Positions 1-8,925 of a stretch of DNA of 64,000 nt are shown here, in pieces. Under the pieces are notes generated by a model that did no database searches, was not told where the DNA came from, and worked only from the letters and a program-made list of their open reading frames with translations. The stretch lies in NCBI GenBank assembly GCA_007858575.1, contig CP042279.1, forward strand, positions 6,169,001-6,233,000, given 5' to 3'. Source of the DNA: Streptomyces sp. WAC08241 (lineage in GTDB: Bacteria; Actinomycetota; Actinomycetes; Streptomycetales; Streptomycetaceae). Position 1 is the stretch's first letter; every line of letters begins with the position of its first letter. Both the position numbers and the translations under genes were made by a program.

Positions 1-338
1 AGCGGTCCGCCATCTTCAAGATGCTTCCAGACCTTCTGGAGCGACCCGGCCGAGGACGATTTCTATCTGGGCTGGCTCCGTGATCTCTACGGTGAATTCT
101 TCGCGGCCAGCAACGGCGTGCCGGAAATCAACGACGCCACGGACGGGTGTTACATCAATTATCCCGACCGGGACATGACCGACCCCGTCACAACCGCTCG
201 GGGACGCCCTGGACCACGCTCTACTACAAGGGCAATTATCCCCGTCTCCAGCGGGTGAAGCGCCGCTACGACCCCGCCAACGTGTTCCGCCACTCCATGT
301 CCATCGCGCCTCCAGGACGCCCTGACGGTTTTCCGTGA
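1..338 (+). CDS. FAD-linked oxidase, C-terminal BBE segment (5' truncated, frameshifted)
   Basis: Only the last ~110 codons are in the window. The segment reads YINYPDRDMTDP, then after a one-base shift near 195 reads LYYKGNYPRLQRVKRRYDP and NVFRHSMSI. This is the berberine-bridge-enzyme-like (BBE) C-terminus of flavin oxidases such as berberine bridge enzyme and glucooligosaccharide oxidase, where the NYPRL...KxxYDPxNVF stretch closes over the substrate and FAD. Such enzymes oxidise alcohols, sugars or amines with O2. A strong terminator follows directly, so this gene ends its transcription unit, but it faces the same way as the sugar genes downstream. The FAD-binding half lies outside the window, so the substrate cannot be inferred. 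Confidence 0.8.
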
Positions 339-341
339 AAA

Positions 342-372
342 CGGCCCCGCTCTTCGGAGCGGGGCCGTTTTT
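342..372 (+). terminator. Rho-independent terminator after the FAD oxidase
   Basis: A perfect 11-bp stem (CGGCCCCGCTC / GAGCGGGGCCG) with a TTCG tetraloop is followed by TTTTTC and preceded by AAAA. It is a textbook intrinsic terminator 4 nt after the stop codon. The A tract on the other side makes it potentially bidirectional. Confidence 0.93.
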
Positions 373-508
373 CTTCCCGTGCGTGCAAGTGGGAAATCGA
401 ACGCGTTGACCATTTCTCGGGCGAATGGAACTCTCTTTCTTGTCGGAGCGTCGCCCTCCCGGACAGGGAAGCGAAGGCGATGCGAAATCCAGCGGGTGGA
501 GAAAGAGA

Positions 509-1720
509 ATGCGAACCGTTTCCGTGGTCATCGGCACGCGGCCGGAGGCCATCAAGATGGCCCCCGTCATCATGGCCCTGCACGCCCGTCCGGACATCGA
601 GCCCGTGGTCATCTCGACCGGGCAGCACCGCCAGATGCTGGACGAGACCCTCGACGCCTTCGGCCTGTCGGCCGACATCGACCTGGAGGTCATGGCCCCC
701 AAGCAGACCCTGTCGCAGGTGACCTCCCGGATCCTCAGCGGCCTGGAGTCCGTACTCCCCGCCTCGGCTCCGACGCCCTCCTGGTGCACGGCGACACCGC
801 CACCACGCTCGCCGGCGCCCTCGCCGGCTTCCACCACGGCGTCCCGGTCGTCCACGTCGAGGCCGGCCTGCGCAGCGGCGAACTCTCCTCCCCGTTCCCG
901 GAGGAGGGCAACCGGCGCCTGGTCGGCCAGGTGTCCGCGCTCCACCTGGCGCCGACCCCCGCCAACCGCGCCAACCTGCTGTGCGAGGGCATCCCGGAGG
1001 AGACGATCGTCGTCACCGGCAACACGGTCATCGACGCCTTGCGCTGGGCCGGCGACCACGCCGCCGACTACGGGCGCCCCGAGCTGGACGACCTCGACGC
1101 CGACCCCCGCCGCGTCGTCCTCGCCTCCGCCCACCGCCGCGACGCCTGGCCGCAACTGGCCGACATCGCCGCCGCGTTCCGGCGGATCGCCGACGAGCCC
1201 GGCACCCGCGTGGTGGTCCCGCTGCACCGCAACCCCGCGGTGCGCGAGGCGATGCTGCCCGTCCTCGCCGGACACCCGAACGTCACCCTCACCGACCCGC
1301 TGCCCTACCTGAGCTTCATGAAGCTGCTCAAGCGGGCCGACCTCATCGTCTCCGACAGCAGCGGCGCGCAGGAGGAGGGGCCCGCGCTCGGCAAGCCCAC
1401 CCTGGTGCTCAGCGACGTGACCGAGCGGAGCGAGGCCGTCGTCGCCGGCACCGCCAAGCTGGTCGGCAAGACGACCGGGGCGTCGCCGCCGCCACCCTGG
1501 AGCTCCTGCGCGACCGGGCCGCGTACGACCGCATGGCGGGCGCCGCCAACCCGTACGGGGACGGCAGGGCGGCCCTGCGCACGGTCGACAGCATCGCCTG
1601 CTTCCTCGGCCTCGGCGACCGGCCCGAGGACTTCGTCCCGGAGACGCCGGTCGACCAGTTCGCCGCCGAACTCGCCCGTGTCGCCGGCTACCGGCAGCAC
1701 GCCCCCAGCCGGCCTCCTGA
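509..1720 (+). CDS. wecB: UDP-N-acetylglucosamine 2-epimerase (non-hydrolysing), frameshifted
   Basis: Cytoplasmic enzyme interconverting UDP-GlcNAc and UDP-ManNAc. ATG 509 is preceded by GGTGGAGA. The N-terminus has the family signature GTRPEAIKMAP (residues ~8-18). HGDTATT (~95), HVEAGLR (~115), the SAHRRD segment and SDSSGAQEEGPALGKP (~283-298) are all in family order. The reading frame changes near 755, 1480 and 1705. The last change is inferred because the TGA at 1718-1720, just before the next start, needs a frame move. Reconstructed length (~400 aa) is slightly above the usual 370-380. It probably supplies an amino-sugar nucleotide for a surface polymer or for the neighbouring sugar genes. 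Confidence 0.9.
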
Positions 1721-1740
1721 AGCCACGAGGACCCTTTCCG

Positions 1741-2529
1741 ATGAGCCCGACGAGCCCCATGAGCCAGACGATCCAGACGAACCAGGCCCTCCTGACCGGG
1801 GCGGCCCCGAACGCCGTCCGCCCCCTGCGCCTCGGCACCCCGCACCTCCCCGCCCTGCTGGTCGAGAACGTCGACCGCTACCGGGTGCGCGGCTCCGCCG
1901 TCGTGATCAACCCCACCCCGACCCGGTCCCGCTCGACGTGTCGCCTCCGGTCGTGATCCCGCCCCTGTCCTCCACGATCGTCAGGGACACCGTGATCGTG
2001 AGCGCCCCGTCGGTCGTCCTCGTCGCCACGAGCGACGCCCCGGCCGCCGACGTGATCCGCGACCCGGGCTGGCACCTCCTCGGGGACCTCATGGGCCCGC
2101 CCGCGGCGGACGGGACCGGGGGTTCCCCGGGACGTACCGCTCTGGAAGGGCCCCCAGGACGCCGCCGGCACCGTCCTCCTCGACGCGCCCCACCTGCTCG
2201 GGGAGCGCCCCGACCGGCGGCCCGGCGAGCCCTACGAGCTCCGGGTGAACCTCTGGTACGCCCCCGCCGGCACCGACTGCGCCATCCACAACCGGCACGA
2301 CTTCATCGAGGTCCACACCCAGATCACCGGAACGGGCCGGATGCAGAAGTTCCACGCCCCGGACCACGCCTCCCTGTACCAGGACATTCCGATGGCCCCG
2401 GGCTACACCACCCCGCAGCCGTTCTGCCGGACGAACCCGGACGGCGGCTACCTCTACCCCTGGCACCAGTACCGCGCCGACACCGACTGCGTGTGGCTCG
2501 CCGTCGAGTACCACCTCCCCGCCCGCTGA
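1741..2529 (+). CDS. Cupin-like protein, possibly related to aldos-2-ulose dehydratase cupin domain (frameshifted)
   Basis: About 262 codons after correcting shifts near 1930 and 2130. It starts at ATG 1741, 20 nt after the epimerase stop. The N-terminal half has strand-rich segments (VVIPPLSSTIVRDTVIVSAP); the C-terminal half has NLWYAPAGTDCAIHNRHDF, EVHTQITGTGRMQKF and PWHQYRADTDCVWLAVEYH, rich in His/Glu/Asp as in a metal-binding double-stranded beta-helix. No signal peptide. The next gene is a beta-propeller protein. Fungal aldos-2-ulose dehydratase/isomerase joins a propeller to cupin domains, so the two may be split subunits of such an enzyme. That link is inference; the sequence alone supports only a cupin-like protein of unknown substrate. 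Confidence 0.55.
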
Positions 2530-2578
2530 CCTCCCCGCCCGCTGACCTCCCCGCCCACTGACCTCCCCGCCCACTGAC
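2515..2578. repeat. 16-bp tandem repeat, four copies, spanning a stop codon
   Basis: Four head-to-tail copies of CTCCCCGCCCRCTGAC (copies 1-2 with G, 3-4 with A at the variable site). The first copy contains the last codons and TGA stop of the cupin-like gene, so the array repeats its own stop region into the intergenic space, ending ~20 nt before the next start. Confidence 0.95.
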
Positions 2579-2597
2579 TTCCCCTTGAGGAACCGCC

Positions 2598-3904
2598 ATG
2601 ACCGAGCACCGCGTCACCACCCCGATCCCGCCCGTCTTCACCCCCGAGGTCGTCGCCGAACAGCTCCGGGACGGCTACTGGCTGGAGGCCCCGGACATCG
2701 ACCAGGACGGCAAGCCCGACCTGTTCGGCTACGGCCTGCGCCTCGGCGAGATCTACTGGTACCAGAACGACGAGAAGTGGACCCGCCGCCTGGTCGCCGA
2801 CGGCATCCGGATGCCCGTGGGCGCCGACTTCGCCGACATCAGCGGCAACGGCCACCCCGACGTGGTCGTCTGCTACGAGCTGTACGGCCCGATCGGCACC
2901 ATCCACGACCCCGACCCGGTCGGCGGCAAGATCGACTGGCTGGAGAACCCGGGCAGCCCCGACAAGGACGAGTCCCGCTGGAAGCGGCACTACGTCGGCC
3001 GGGCCACCGGCATGCACCGGCTGCGGGTCGGCCACTTCACCCGCACCGACCGGCTCCAGATCGTCGGCGTGCCGATCGTGGCGCAGGCGGACGTCCACGC
3101 CGTGCTGCCGGTGGTGATCTTCACCCAGCCCGACGACGTGCACGCCGCCGAGGAGTGGCCGATGGAGACCATCGACGACAGCCACTTCCGCATGATCCAC
3201 GGGGCCGAGAAGAAGGCCGGCCTGATACCGGGCTCGGACCTCGACTCGCTGCTCTTCGCGTCCGACGAGGGCGTCACCTGGCTGTACTTCGACGAGGCGA
3301 AGCGCGAGTGGGTCCGCAGGCTCGTCGGCACCGGCGAGCTGACCCAGTTCGAGCGGACGGGCTTCCGCGGCAGCGGCGACGTCAACGCCGGCCGCGTCGG
3401 GGACGACCCGATGGCGTACGTCGCCGCGATCGAGCCCTTCCACGGCAACACCGTCGCCGTCTACACCAAGTCGGGCACCGACGAGCAGGGCGACCCCGTC
3501 TGGGAGCGCACCCTCCTCGACGTCTACGGCGACCCCAACGACAGCGGCGAGGGCCCCGGCCACCAGATCGTCTGCGCGGACTTCGACGGCGACGGCGAGG
3601 AGGAGTTCTCGTGGCGCTGCGCGGGCCGTGGCCCTGGCAGGGCGTCATGTACTACAAGGCCGTCGACCTGGCGGCCGGCGTCTGGGCCAAGTGGCGCATC
3701 GGCGACGAGTCCGTCGCCCGGATCGCCACCGGCGACTTCAACGGCGACGGACGCCTGGACTTCGCCACGATCGCGTACTCCGTCCAGAACTACTACGTGG
3801 CCAAGGACGCCAAGATCATGCTCTACCGGAACGGGATCCCGCAGGCCGGCGCGGAGGTCCTCCAGGAGGCCGGTGCCGAGGCCCCGCAGGGCGACGCCGA
3901 GTAG
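2598..3904 (+). CDS. FG-GAP/VCBS beta-propeller protein, AUDH-propeller-like
   Basis: ATG 2598 follows GAGGAA at good spacing. About 435 aa, one frameshift near 3615. No signal peptide is visible, unusual for FG-GAP proteins. Calcium-type DxDxDG loops recur: DIDQDGKPD (~35), DISGNGHPD (~82), DFDGDGEEE (~330) and DFNGDGRLD (~380), marking propeller blades. Between them are WLENPGSPDK, GATGMHRLRVGHF-like and LDSLLFASDEGVTWLY stretches. A cytoplasmic seven-bladed propeller beside a cupin protein matches the domain pair of fungal aldos-2-ulose dehydratase, which dehydrates glucosone or 1,5-anhydrofructose. If so, it would act on a keto-sugar; otherwise it is a Ca-binding propeller of unknown role. 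Confidence 0.7.
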
Positions 3905-3950
3905 TCCACGAGCGACACACCACGAGCAGCCCCCACCCCTCTCCGTCCCC

Positions 3951-3995
3951 GCGCCGCCGCCCGGCCCGCCGACCCCGTCGGCCGGGCGGCGGCGC
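3951..3995. terminator. Long GC hairpin after the propeller gene
   Basis: A perfect 16-bp stem (GCGCCGCCGCCCGGCC / GGCCGGGCGGCGGCGC) with a 13-nt loop lies in the 112-nt gap before the acyltransferase. There is no T tract. It could terminate or attenuate transcription between the propeller and acyltransferase genes. Confidence 0.7.
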
Positions 3996-4016
3996 CCCGA
4001 ACAGAAAGCCGCCGTC

Positions 4017-5357
4017 ATGGCCTCCGCCTCCGCCTCCGCACCGCCGGACGACTCCCGCACCCGCGGCGGTTCCTCCCGGCCCGCGAAGCTGCCCTCGCTC
4101 ACCGGCCTCAGGTTCTTCGCCGCGCTCCTGGTCTTCTTCTTCCACTCCTCGCTGGCCGACAGCCCGATCCCGCCCAACGCCCCCATCAACCCCTTCGCGA
4201 ACGACACCCTGGCCCACCTGTACGAGAAGACGTTCGTCTCCACCGGCTACATGGGCGTCTCGTTCTTCTTCGTCCTCTCCGGCTTCGTCCTCGCCTGGTC
4301 GTCCCGGCCCGGCGAGCGCCTCACCTCCTTCCTGGCGCCGCCGCGTCACCAAGATCTTCCCCAACCACCTGGTCGTCTCCGCCGCGGTCGTGGTGCTCTT
4401 CGCGGGGCCACCCTCACGGGCGTCTCGCAGTGGCTGCCGAACCTGCTCCTGATCCACACGTTCTTCCCGCAGCCGCTGATCAACCTCAGCCTCAACCCGC
4501 CGAGCTGGTCACTCGGCAGCGAACTGCTCTTCACCTGCTGTTCCCGCTGCTCATCGTCCCGATCCGGAAGATCCGCGGCGCGGCCCTGTGGTTCTGGGCG
4601 GCCGTCATGGTCGCCGGGACCGTCGCCGTCCAGCTCGTCTCGACCCACCTCGTGCCCGCCACACCCCCAAGTCGGCGATCACCCCGATCTCCGACATGCA
4701 GTTCTGGTTCGGCTACTCTTCCCGCCCGGCCGCCTCTTCGAGTTCGTCCTCGGCGCGATCCTCGCGCGGATCGTCTCGCCGGCCGCTGGCCGCGGCGGTT
4801 CGGCATCGCCCCTCGCTGGTCCTGGTGGCCGCGGGCTACGCCGCCACGTTCTGGGTGCCGTTCCAGTACACCTTCGTCACGGCCACCCTCGTCCCCATCG
4901 GCATGCTCATCGCGGCGGTCGCCGACAGCGACGCCCGCTCCCGCTCCACCTGGCTGAGCAAGCGGCCCATGGTCTGGCTCGGCGAGGTCTCGTTCGGCTT
5001 CTACCTGGTCCAGGGCGTCACCATCTTCTACCTGCGGACCCTGCTGGGCGACGAGCCCTTCGGCACCCCCGTGGCCCTGCTCGTGATCGCGCTCTTCTTC
5101 ACGGTCTCGCTGCTCGCCGGATGGCTGCTCTACCGGTACGTGGAGATGCCCGCCATGCGCCGCTTCAGCCGCTCCCGGAAGCCGGCCGCCACCGCCCCGG
5201 CGGTGTCCCTACCGGCCCAGCGCGGCACCACGAACCCCGGCCCCGCCACGAACCCCGCCCCCGCCCCCGCCCCCACTCCCACTCCCGCTCCCGCTCCCGT
5301 CCTGGACGCCGTCCCTCCCCGGCCGCCGCCCCGGCCGCCGAGAAGGAACTCACCTGA
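4017..5357 (+). CDS. Membrane acyltransferase 3 (OafA/YrhL-type O-acetyltransferase), heavily frameshifted
   Basis: Integral membrane protein transferring acyl groups to hydroxyls of sugars or secondary metabolites. The N-terminus carries LTGLRFFAALLVFFFHSS (residues ~29-46), the family's Arg...His catalytic region, followed by YMGVSFFFVLSGFVLAW, NHLVVSAAVVVLFAG, WSLGSELLF and later LVLVAAGYAATFW, VSFGFYLVQGVTIFYL and LVIALFFTVSLLAGWLLY. These give about ten TM helices. The frame moves near 4340, 4410, 4540, 4665, 4720 and 4780, making this the most error-dense gene here. The C-terminal tail is a (PA/PT)n low-complexity stretch from a hexanucleotide repeat at 5255-5305. The stop TGA 5355-5357 sits just before the hydrolase RBS. 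Confidence 0.85.
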   Translation: MASASASAPPDDSRTRGGSSRPAKLPSLTGLRFFAALLVFFFHSSLADSPIPPNAPINPFANDTLAHLYEKTFVSTGYMGVSFFFVLSGFVLAWSSRPGERLTSFLAPPRHQDLPQPPGRLRRGRGALRGATLTGVSQWLPNLLLIHTFFPQPLINLSLNPPSWSLGSELLFTCCSRCSSSRSGRSAARPCGSGRPSWSPGPSPSSSSRPTSCPPHPQVGDHPDLRHAVLVRLLFPPGRLFEFVLGAILARIVSPAAGRGGSASPLAGPGGRGLRRHVLGAVPVHLRHGHPRPHRHAHRGGRRQRRPLPLHLAEQAAHGLARRGLVRLLPGPGRHHLLPADPAGRRALRHPRGPARDRALLHGLAARRMAALPVRGDARHAPLQPLPEAGRHRPGGVPTGPARHHEPRPRHEPRPRPRPHSHSRSRSRPGRRPSPAAAPAAEKELT

Positions 5358-5371
5358 GAGGAGGCACCCCC

Positions 5372-6152
5372 GTGCCCACCACCACCGCCCCCGACGGAAC
5401 CGCCGTCGACCACCGCACCACCGGATCCGGACCCGGACTGCTGCTCGTCCACGGCTCCACCAGCGACTCCGCCGCCAACTTCGGGCTCCTCGCCCCCACC
5501 CGTCCGCGGACCGCACCCTGATCCTCCCCGACTACGCCGGCAGCGGCCGCACCCCGCTGCCGCCCGGGGGCGAACTCGCCGTCGAGGACCTGGCGGCCCA
5601 GATGGCCGCCGTCCTGGAGGCCCGGGCCGAGGGCCCGGTGGACGTCGCCGGGGCCTCCTCGGCGCCGTCGTCGCCGCCGCGCTCGCCGCCGACCACCCCC
5701 ACCTGGTGAAGCGCCTGGTGCTGATCGTCGGCTGGGCCCGCAACGACGACCCCCGCCAGGCGATGGCCCTCGGCCTGTGGCGCCACCTCGCCGACACCGA
5801 TCCGTGGGCCTACCAGCGGTACATCACGCTCCTCGCGCACTCTCCCGACCACCTGGCCGGGCTGGACGGCGCGCGGCTCGAAGCCCTCGCCGCCGCGGCC
5901 CTGCCCACCGAGGGCGCCCGCCGCCAGCTCGACCTGGACCTGGTGGTCGACATCCGCGACCGCCTCCCGCGCATCGGCGCCCCCACCCTCGTCGTCGGCG
6001 CGAGCCGGGACCAGGTCATCCCGGTCGCCCACGCCAGGGAACTGCACGCCGGGATCGCCGGATCGCGCTACGCCGAACTCGACAGCGGCCACAACGTCCT
6101 CCTGGAGCAGCCGGAGAAACTGGCCGGGCTGATCAGGGACTTCCTGGACTGA
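5372..6152 (+). CDS. Alpha/beta-hydrolase fold protein (frameshifted)
   Basis: GTG 5372 is placed by GAGAGGAGG 7 nt upstream, overlapping the acyltransferase stop region, so the two genes are probably co-translated. The product is about 259 aa. LLLVHGSTSD (residues ~24-33) is the HG oxyanion strand; DYAGSGRT follows. The nucleophile elbow is disrupted near 5655 (GASSAP... versus the expected GxSxG). The C-terminus has IGAPTLVVGASRDQVIP (acid region) and LDSGHNVLLEQPEKLA with the catalytic His. Frame changes near 5505 and 5655. Hydrolase or thioesterase of unknown substrate; a strong terminator follows, closing the group. Confidence 0.85.
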
Positions 6153-6185
6153 GCCCCCGCGCCTTCCGTACTCCCGGTACGACGA

Positions 6186-6212
6186 GAGGGCCCGCCCCAC
6201 GGGCGGGCCCTC
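6186..6212. terminator. Bidirectional terminator between convergent genes
   Basis: A perfect 12-bp stem GAGGGCCCGCCC / GGGCGGGCCCTC with a 3-nt loop lies between the hydrolase (plus strand) and the LLM oxidoreductase (minus strand). Confidence 0.9.
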
Positions 6213-6273
6213 TTCGGCGTGCGGGCCTCCGGCGCGTGAACCTCCGGCGTACGGGCCTTCGGCGCGCGGACGC

Positions 6274-7286
6274 TCAGCCGGCCGCCACGGCGAACGGCTC
6301 GGCGGGGACGGACCCTCGCCCGTCGCCGTACCGGAGAGCCCGAAGCCCTCGGCCAGCAGCTCGTGGGTGCGGACGCGGTCGGCCGGGTCCTGCGTCAGCG
6401 TGTTCACCATCAGCTCCCGCACCCCGTTCGCCTCGGCGAGGGCCCGGAGCCGGGGACGACCTCCTCGGCCGTCCCGTGGATCAGCGACCGCCGGTGGTGG
6501 GCGGCCCGCTCCGCCTCCAGGCCCGTCCACCGGTGGCGCCGGGCGGTCTCCACCGAGGGGAGCGGGCTGTCGTCCCCGAGGTCCTTCCGCGCGCGCCACA
6601 GCAGCAGCGACGCCGCCAGCTCGTCGGCCCGCTCCCGCGTGTCCGCCACGACGACCCGCACGGCGAGCAGCCCGCCGTGACCGGCGCCGCCCGTCGCGGC
6701 CGCGTGCGCGGCGCGGTAGGCCTCAAGCGCGCGCGTGCTCGGTCCGGGGACCAGGAAGTGCGCGAAGGCGAAGCCCACGCCCAGCTCGCCGGCGGCCGCG
6801 CCCGATCCCTCGCTCGCGCCCAGGAGCCACAGCTCCGGCGGCACCGGCGGCACGGCCGACAGCGCCCCCGGGTACGGCTCCCCGCCGCTCGGCAGTCGCA
6901 GGACGGAGCTCAACTCCCGCAGCCGGGCGGGGAAGTCGCCCGCCGGGCCGCCGGCCCGCCCGATGCCCATGTCGACCCGGCCCGGGTACAGCGAGGACAG
7001 CACGCCGAACACCTCGGCGACCTTCAGTGCCGGGTAGCGCGGCAGCAGGACGCCCCCGGTGCCGACCCGGATCCGGCCGGTCGCCGCGAGGACGGCACCG
7101 GCCAGCACCTCGGGGGCGCTGCCGGCGAAGCCCGCCGAGCGGTGGTGCTCGGCGACCCAGAACCGCTCGAAGCCCAGCAGGTCGGCCCGGCGCGCGAGGT
7201 CGAGCGAGGCCCGCAGGGCGTCGGCGCCCGAGTGCCCCTCGCCGATGGGGGACTGGTCCAGGACGGAGATCCGCAGCGTACTCACG
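6274..7286 (-). CDS. LLM-class flavin-dependent oxidoreductase (YhbW-like)
   Basis: Bacterial-luciferase-like TIM-barrel monooxygenase/oxidoreductase using FMNH2 or F420. GTG 7286 overlaps the upstream stop as GTGA, with GGTGGGGAGG in front. Family blocks in order: LRISVLDQSPIGEG (N-terminus), FWVAEHH (~43), GSAPEVLAG, TGRIRVGTGGVLLPRY (~70), PGRVDMGIGRAGG, ELWLLGAS, GVGFAFAHFL. Frame changes near 6455 and 6300; the C-terminus is reconstructed as PAEPFAVAAG. About 335 aa, normal for the family. It is the last gene of a three-gene minus-strand operon with an unknown protein and an esterase. Confidence 0.88.
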
Positions 7287-7840
7287 CCTCCCCACCGCCC
7301 GAGACGATCGACGGCACGATGCGGAAGTCCCGCTGGAACACCAGGTTGTGCAGGTCCGCGGAGGCGATGGCCCGGAGCGTCGGCACCTCGGCGGCGGCCT
7401 GCTCCTCGGTGAAGACGTTCAGCGGCCAGTCCGCCACCGTGGCGCCGCGCAGGTGCGGGTGGTGGAAGCCGCTCCCGTAGTACGCCATCAGCGTGATGGG
7501 CTGGATCCCCGTCCCGGTCTGCTCGGGCCAGGACAGCGTCCACAGCGCCGCCAGGCCGCCGTCCGCGGTGCGGGTGACGCCGGTGGCGCCCACGGTCCCG
7601 GTGCCTCCAGCATCCCCTCGTCGAACTCCTCCAGGACCCGGAGGGCGTACGGGTCGAGGAGCGCCACCGCCTCGCGGAAGAGGCGCTCTTCGCCTGCCGC
7701 GACACGGCGTCCCCGTGGGTGCCGTCCCGCAGGTCCCCGAAGTGGCGCTCCAGGGCGTCCAGGTGCGCGGTCTCCGGGACCACGGCGGTCGCACCGGTCG
7801 CACCGGTCGTGCCGGTCGTGTCTGTCGTGTCGGTCGTCAT
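7283..7840 (-). CDS. Unknown protein with Thr-rich N-terminal repeat
   Basis: About 185 aa after correcting shifts near 7685 and 7605. ATG 7840 follows AGGAGG at ideal spacing. The first 17 residues (MTTDTTDTTGTTGATGA) come from a short GTCGTGTCG-type DNA repeat. The body includes ETAHLDALERHFGDLRDGTH, then ALWTLSWPEQTGTGIQP, LMAYYGSGFHHPHLRG, VADWPLNVFTEEQAAAEVPT and DLHNLVFQRDFRIVPSI. No signal peptide or TM segment. I do not recognise the family. It is coupled by a 4-bp overlap to the flavin oxidoreductase and follows the esterase by 31 nt, so it probably acts with them. Confidence 0.65.
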
Positions 7841-7871
7841 GACAAGTCCTCCTGTTGCGGATCGCTGATCG

Positions 7872-8761
7872 TCACTGGGTGCGGTGCGGCGCCGGGTCCG
7901 CCACCGCCTCGAAGCGGGCCGAGACCATCCGGCCCAGCCACTGGCGCATCGGGTGCGCCCGGCCCGGTCCCCACTGCGCGGCGGGCACGAGCAGCGCCGC
8001 GTGCGGCGTCCCGGGAAGGACCGGAGCGTCGTCGGGACGCCGGCCCGCCGCAGCGCCCCGGCGTAGTCGTGCACGTCGTCGGCCACCGGGTCGAGGTCCC
8101 CCACGGCGAGGTACGCCGGGGCCGCGCCGCTCAGGTCCGGCGCCTCCAGCGGGTGGAGTACAGCGCGTCCGCGCCGGGGAGCGGCCGCACCGGCGCGGAG
8201 CCCCGGTGGACGTGCCACGCCGCCCGCATCTGGGCGGCGGACGGGAACGCGCCCGCCTCGGCCCGGTACGACGGGGCCCGGCAGCCGGGATCCGTCGGCG
8301 GGTAGGCCAGGAACTGCCCCGCCGGGGACTGCCCGGCGTTCCGCAGGACGAGCGCGGCCGAGGCCGCGAGCGTCCCGCCCGCGCTGTCGCCGCCCACCGC
8401 CACCAGGGCGGTGCCGGTCTCCCGCACCGCCTCGCGCCGTGCCCAGCGCACCGCCGCCAGCACGTCCAGGAGCGCGGCCGGGTGGGCGTGCGCCGGGGCG
8501 AGGCGGTAGTCGACGCCGACCACGTTGTGGCCCGAGAAGCGGGCGAGGTCCGACGTGACCTCGTGCCACTGGGCCGCCGAGCCGTGCTGCCAACTGCCGC
8601 CGTGCGCCCAGACCAGCCAGCCGCCGAGCGACCGCTCCGGCCGGTAGACGCGCACCGGCACCTGGTGGCCGCCGGACGGCAGCAGCGCCTCCGCCCAGCG
8701 GACGGTTCCTTCGACGGGGAGGTGGTGGAGGGGAGGGCCGGGTGGCCTGACCACGGTTCAC
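7872..8761 (-). CDS. Alpha/beta hydrolase, hormone-sensitive-lipase (HSL) family esterase
   Basis: HSL-type carboxylesterase: WAHGGSW (~48-54, oxyanion HGG), VVGVDYRLAPAH (~78), VAVGGDSAGGTLA (~118, nucleophile GDSAG), then the acid motif VGDLDPVADD and the His in FPGTPHAALL after frame changes near 8145 and 8030. The start is either GTG 8761, with AAGGAG 6 nt upstream but needing a frame change, or GTG 8754, in frame but 13 nt from the SD; I keep the outer one. About 295 aa, standard for the family. First gene of the operon with the unknown protein and LLM oxidoreductase. Cytoplasmic; acyl substrate unknown. Confidence 0.85.
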
Positions 8762-8876
8762 GACGTTCTCCTTTCGGGGGCGGACGCGTGCGCCCGGAGT
8801 ACGGCGGTGGGACGCGGCCCTTCGGAACTCTGACGGCCCGCACCGCCCGCGCCAACCGACAGATGCCTAGGTCGCA

Positions 8877-8918
8877 CCGCGCTCCGGACCGGGCGCCGGG
8901 GCCCGGTCCGGAGCGCGG
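8877..8918. terminator. Long hairpin terminator downstream of the DHA2 exporter
   Basis: An 18-bp perfect inverted repeat (CCGCGCTCCGGACCGGGC and its complement) with a 6-nt loop starts 8 nt after the exporter stop on the minus strand. No T tract. Confidence 0.85.
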
Positions 8919-8925
8919 TCACGGC

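Noticed and set aside
16..1845. Very long open frame on the minus strand opposite the epimerase gene
   Set aside because: Arg/Gly/Ala-rich antisense shadow of high-GC coding DNA; no domain, and the plus strand carries a clear epimerase.
2515..2578. CRISPR-like array
   Set aside because: Units are directly adjacent with no spacers; no cas genes anywhere in the window.
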